Assembly: GCA_030627405.1 (NCBI GenBank)
Contig: DAOUSD010000115.1
Span: forward strand, 1-6,218
Direction of reading: 5' to 3'
Source of the DNA: Deltaproteobacteria bacterium
Lineage (GTDB): Bacteria > Desulfobacterota > Desulfobacteria > Desulfobacterales > ETH-SRB1
DNA length: 6,218 nucleotides
Each line of letters begins with the position of its first letter. Position 1 is the first letter of the stretch. Both the position numbers and the translations under genes were made by a program. Below are positions 6,129 through 6,218 of the stretch, piece by piece. The notes under the pieces were generated by a model that was not told where the DNA came from, did no database searches, and saw nothing but the letters and a program-made list of their open reading frames with translations.

Positions 6129-6218
6129 TTACTCGATCTGCACCGATCTCTTGCGCATAAAGGCTTCGCAAAATTCCTCGACATATCCACGGGTATGCCT
6201 GCGGTTTTTGCAAATCCT
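6129..6218 (-). CDS. Possible C-terminal fragment of an unrecognised gene, cut by the window edge
   Basis: On the minus strand a frame enters from the right edge and runs 29 codons to a TAA at 6129-6131. The peptide is basic and mixed (key stretch KNRRHTRGYVEEFCEAFMRK) and looks protein-like, but a frame this short is often open by chance and the other two minus frames are also open for most of this stretch. I do not recognise a family. If real, it would converge on the response regulator gene with a 13-bp gap between stop codons. Confidence 0.3.
   Translation of the reverse strand, partial: RICKNRRHTRGYVEEFCEAFMRKRSVQIE

Noticed and set aside
5885..6190. Minus-strand 101-codon frame across the end of the response regulator gene
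   Set aside because: Most of it lies antisense to the conserved LuxR DNA-binding region, and its peptide has no recognisable pattern; it is a shadow frame.
6193..6206. Match of 13 of 14 bases to positions 61-74 of the palindromic element
   Set aside because: A one-mismatch 14-mer is expected several times by chance in all-against-all comparison of a window this size, and the similarity does not extend.

Overview
The window is AT-rich bacterial DNA with dense coding. It carries a two-gene minus-strand unit on the left and a three-gene plus-strand signalling unit on the right, separated by a divergent intergenic region of about 200 bp. The mix of gene families suggests a Gram-negative bacterium, possibly an anaerobic deltaproteobacterium (Desulfobacterota type). 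That placement is an impression from protein style and repeat content; no sequence search was possible.

Left part. Positions 1-127 hold a non-coding element built around a 55-bp imperfect palindrome. It ends at, or overlaps, the stop codon of a PAPS-reductase-family PP-loop ATPase gene (128-973, minus). Upstream of that gene, after a 74-bp gap containing an imperfect stem and an SD-like GGAGGAGG, lies a membrane polyprenyl glycosylphosphotransferase gene (1048-2469, minus). This WbaP/EpsE-like enzyme starts exopolysaccharide or O-antigen repeat units. Its likely start is internal to the longest open frame: a TATAAT promoter and a GGAG ribosome binding site both point to position 2469.

Right part. 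Three signalling genes run on the plus strand with 18-bp and overlapping junctions, so they are almost certainly one operon. They encode a membrane CHASE-type sensor histidine kinase (2674-4362), a soluble protein with an N-terminal receiver fused to a HisKA_3/NarX-type kinase core (4381-5466), and a NarL/FixJ-type response regulator with a LuxR helix-turn-helix (5459-6115). All expected phosphotransfer residues are present. The simplest reading is a relay: sensor kinase to the receiver of the second protein, which controls its own kinase core, which phosphorylates the DNA-binding regulator.

The divergent arrangement makes the glycosylphosphotransferase gene a natural candidate target of the relay, and the intergenic region contains two good palindromes that could be operators. 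This link is inference. The last 100 bp may hold the C-terminal end of an unrecognised minus-strand gene. I see no CRISPR array, tRNA, rRNA or transposase.
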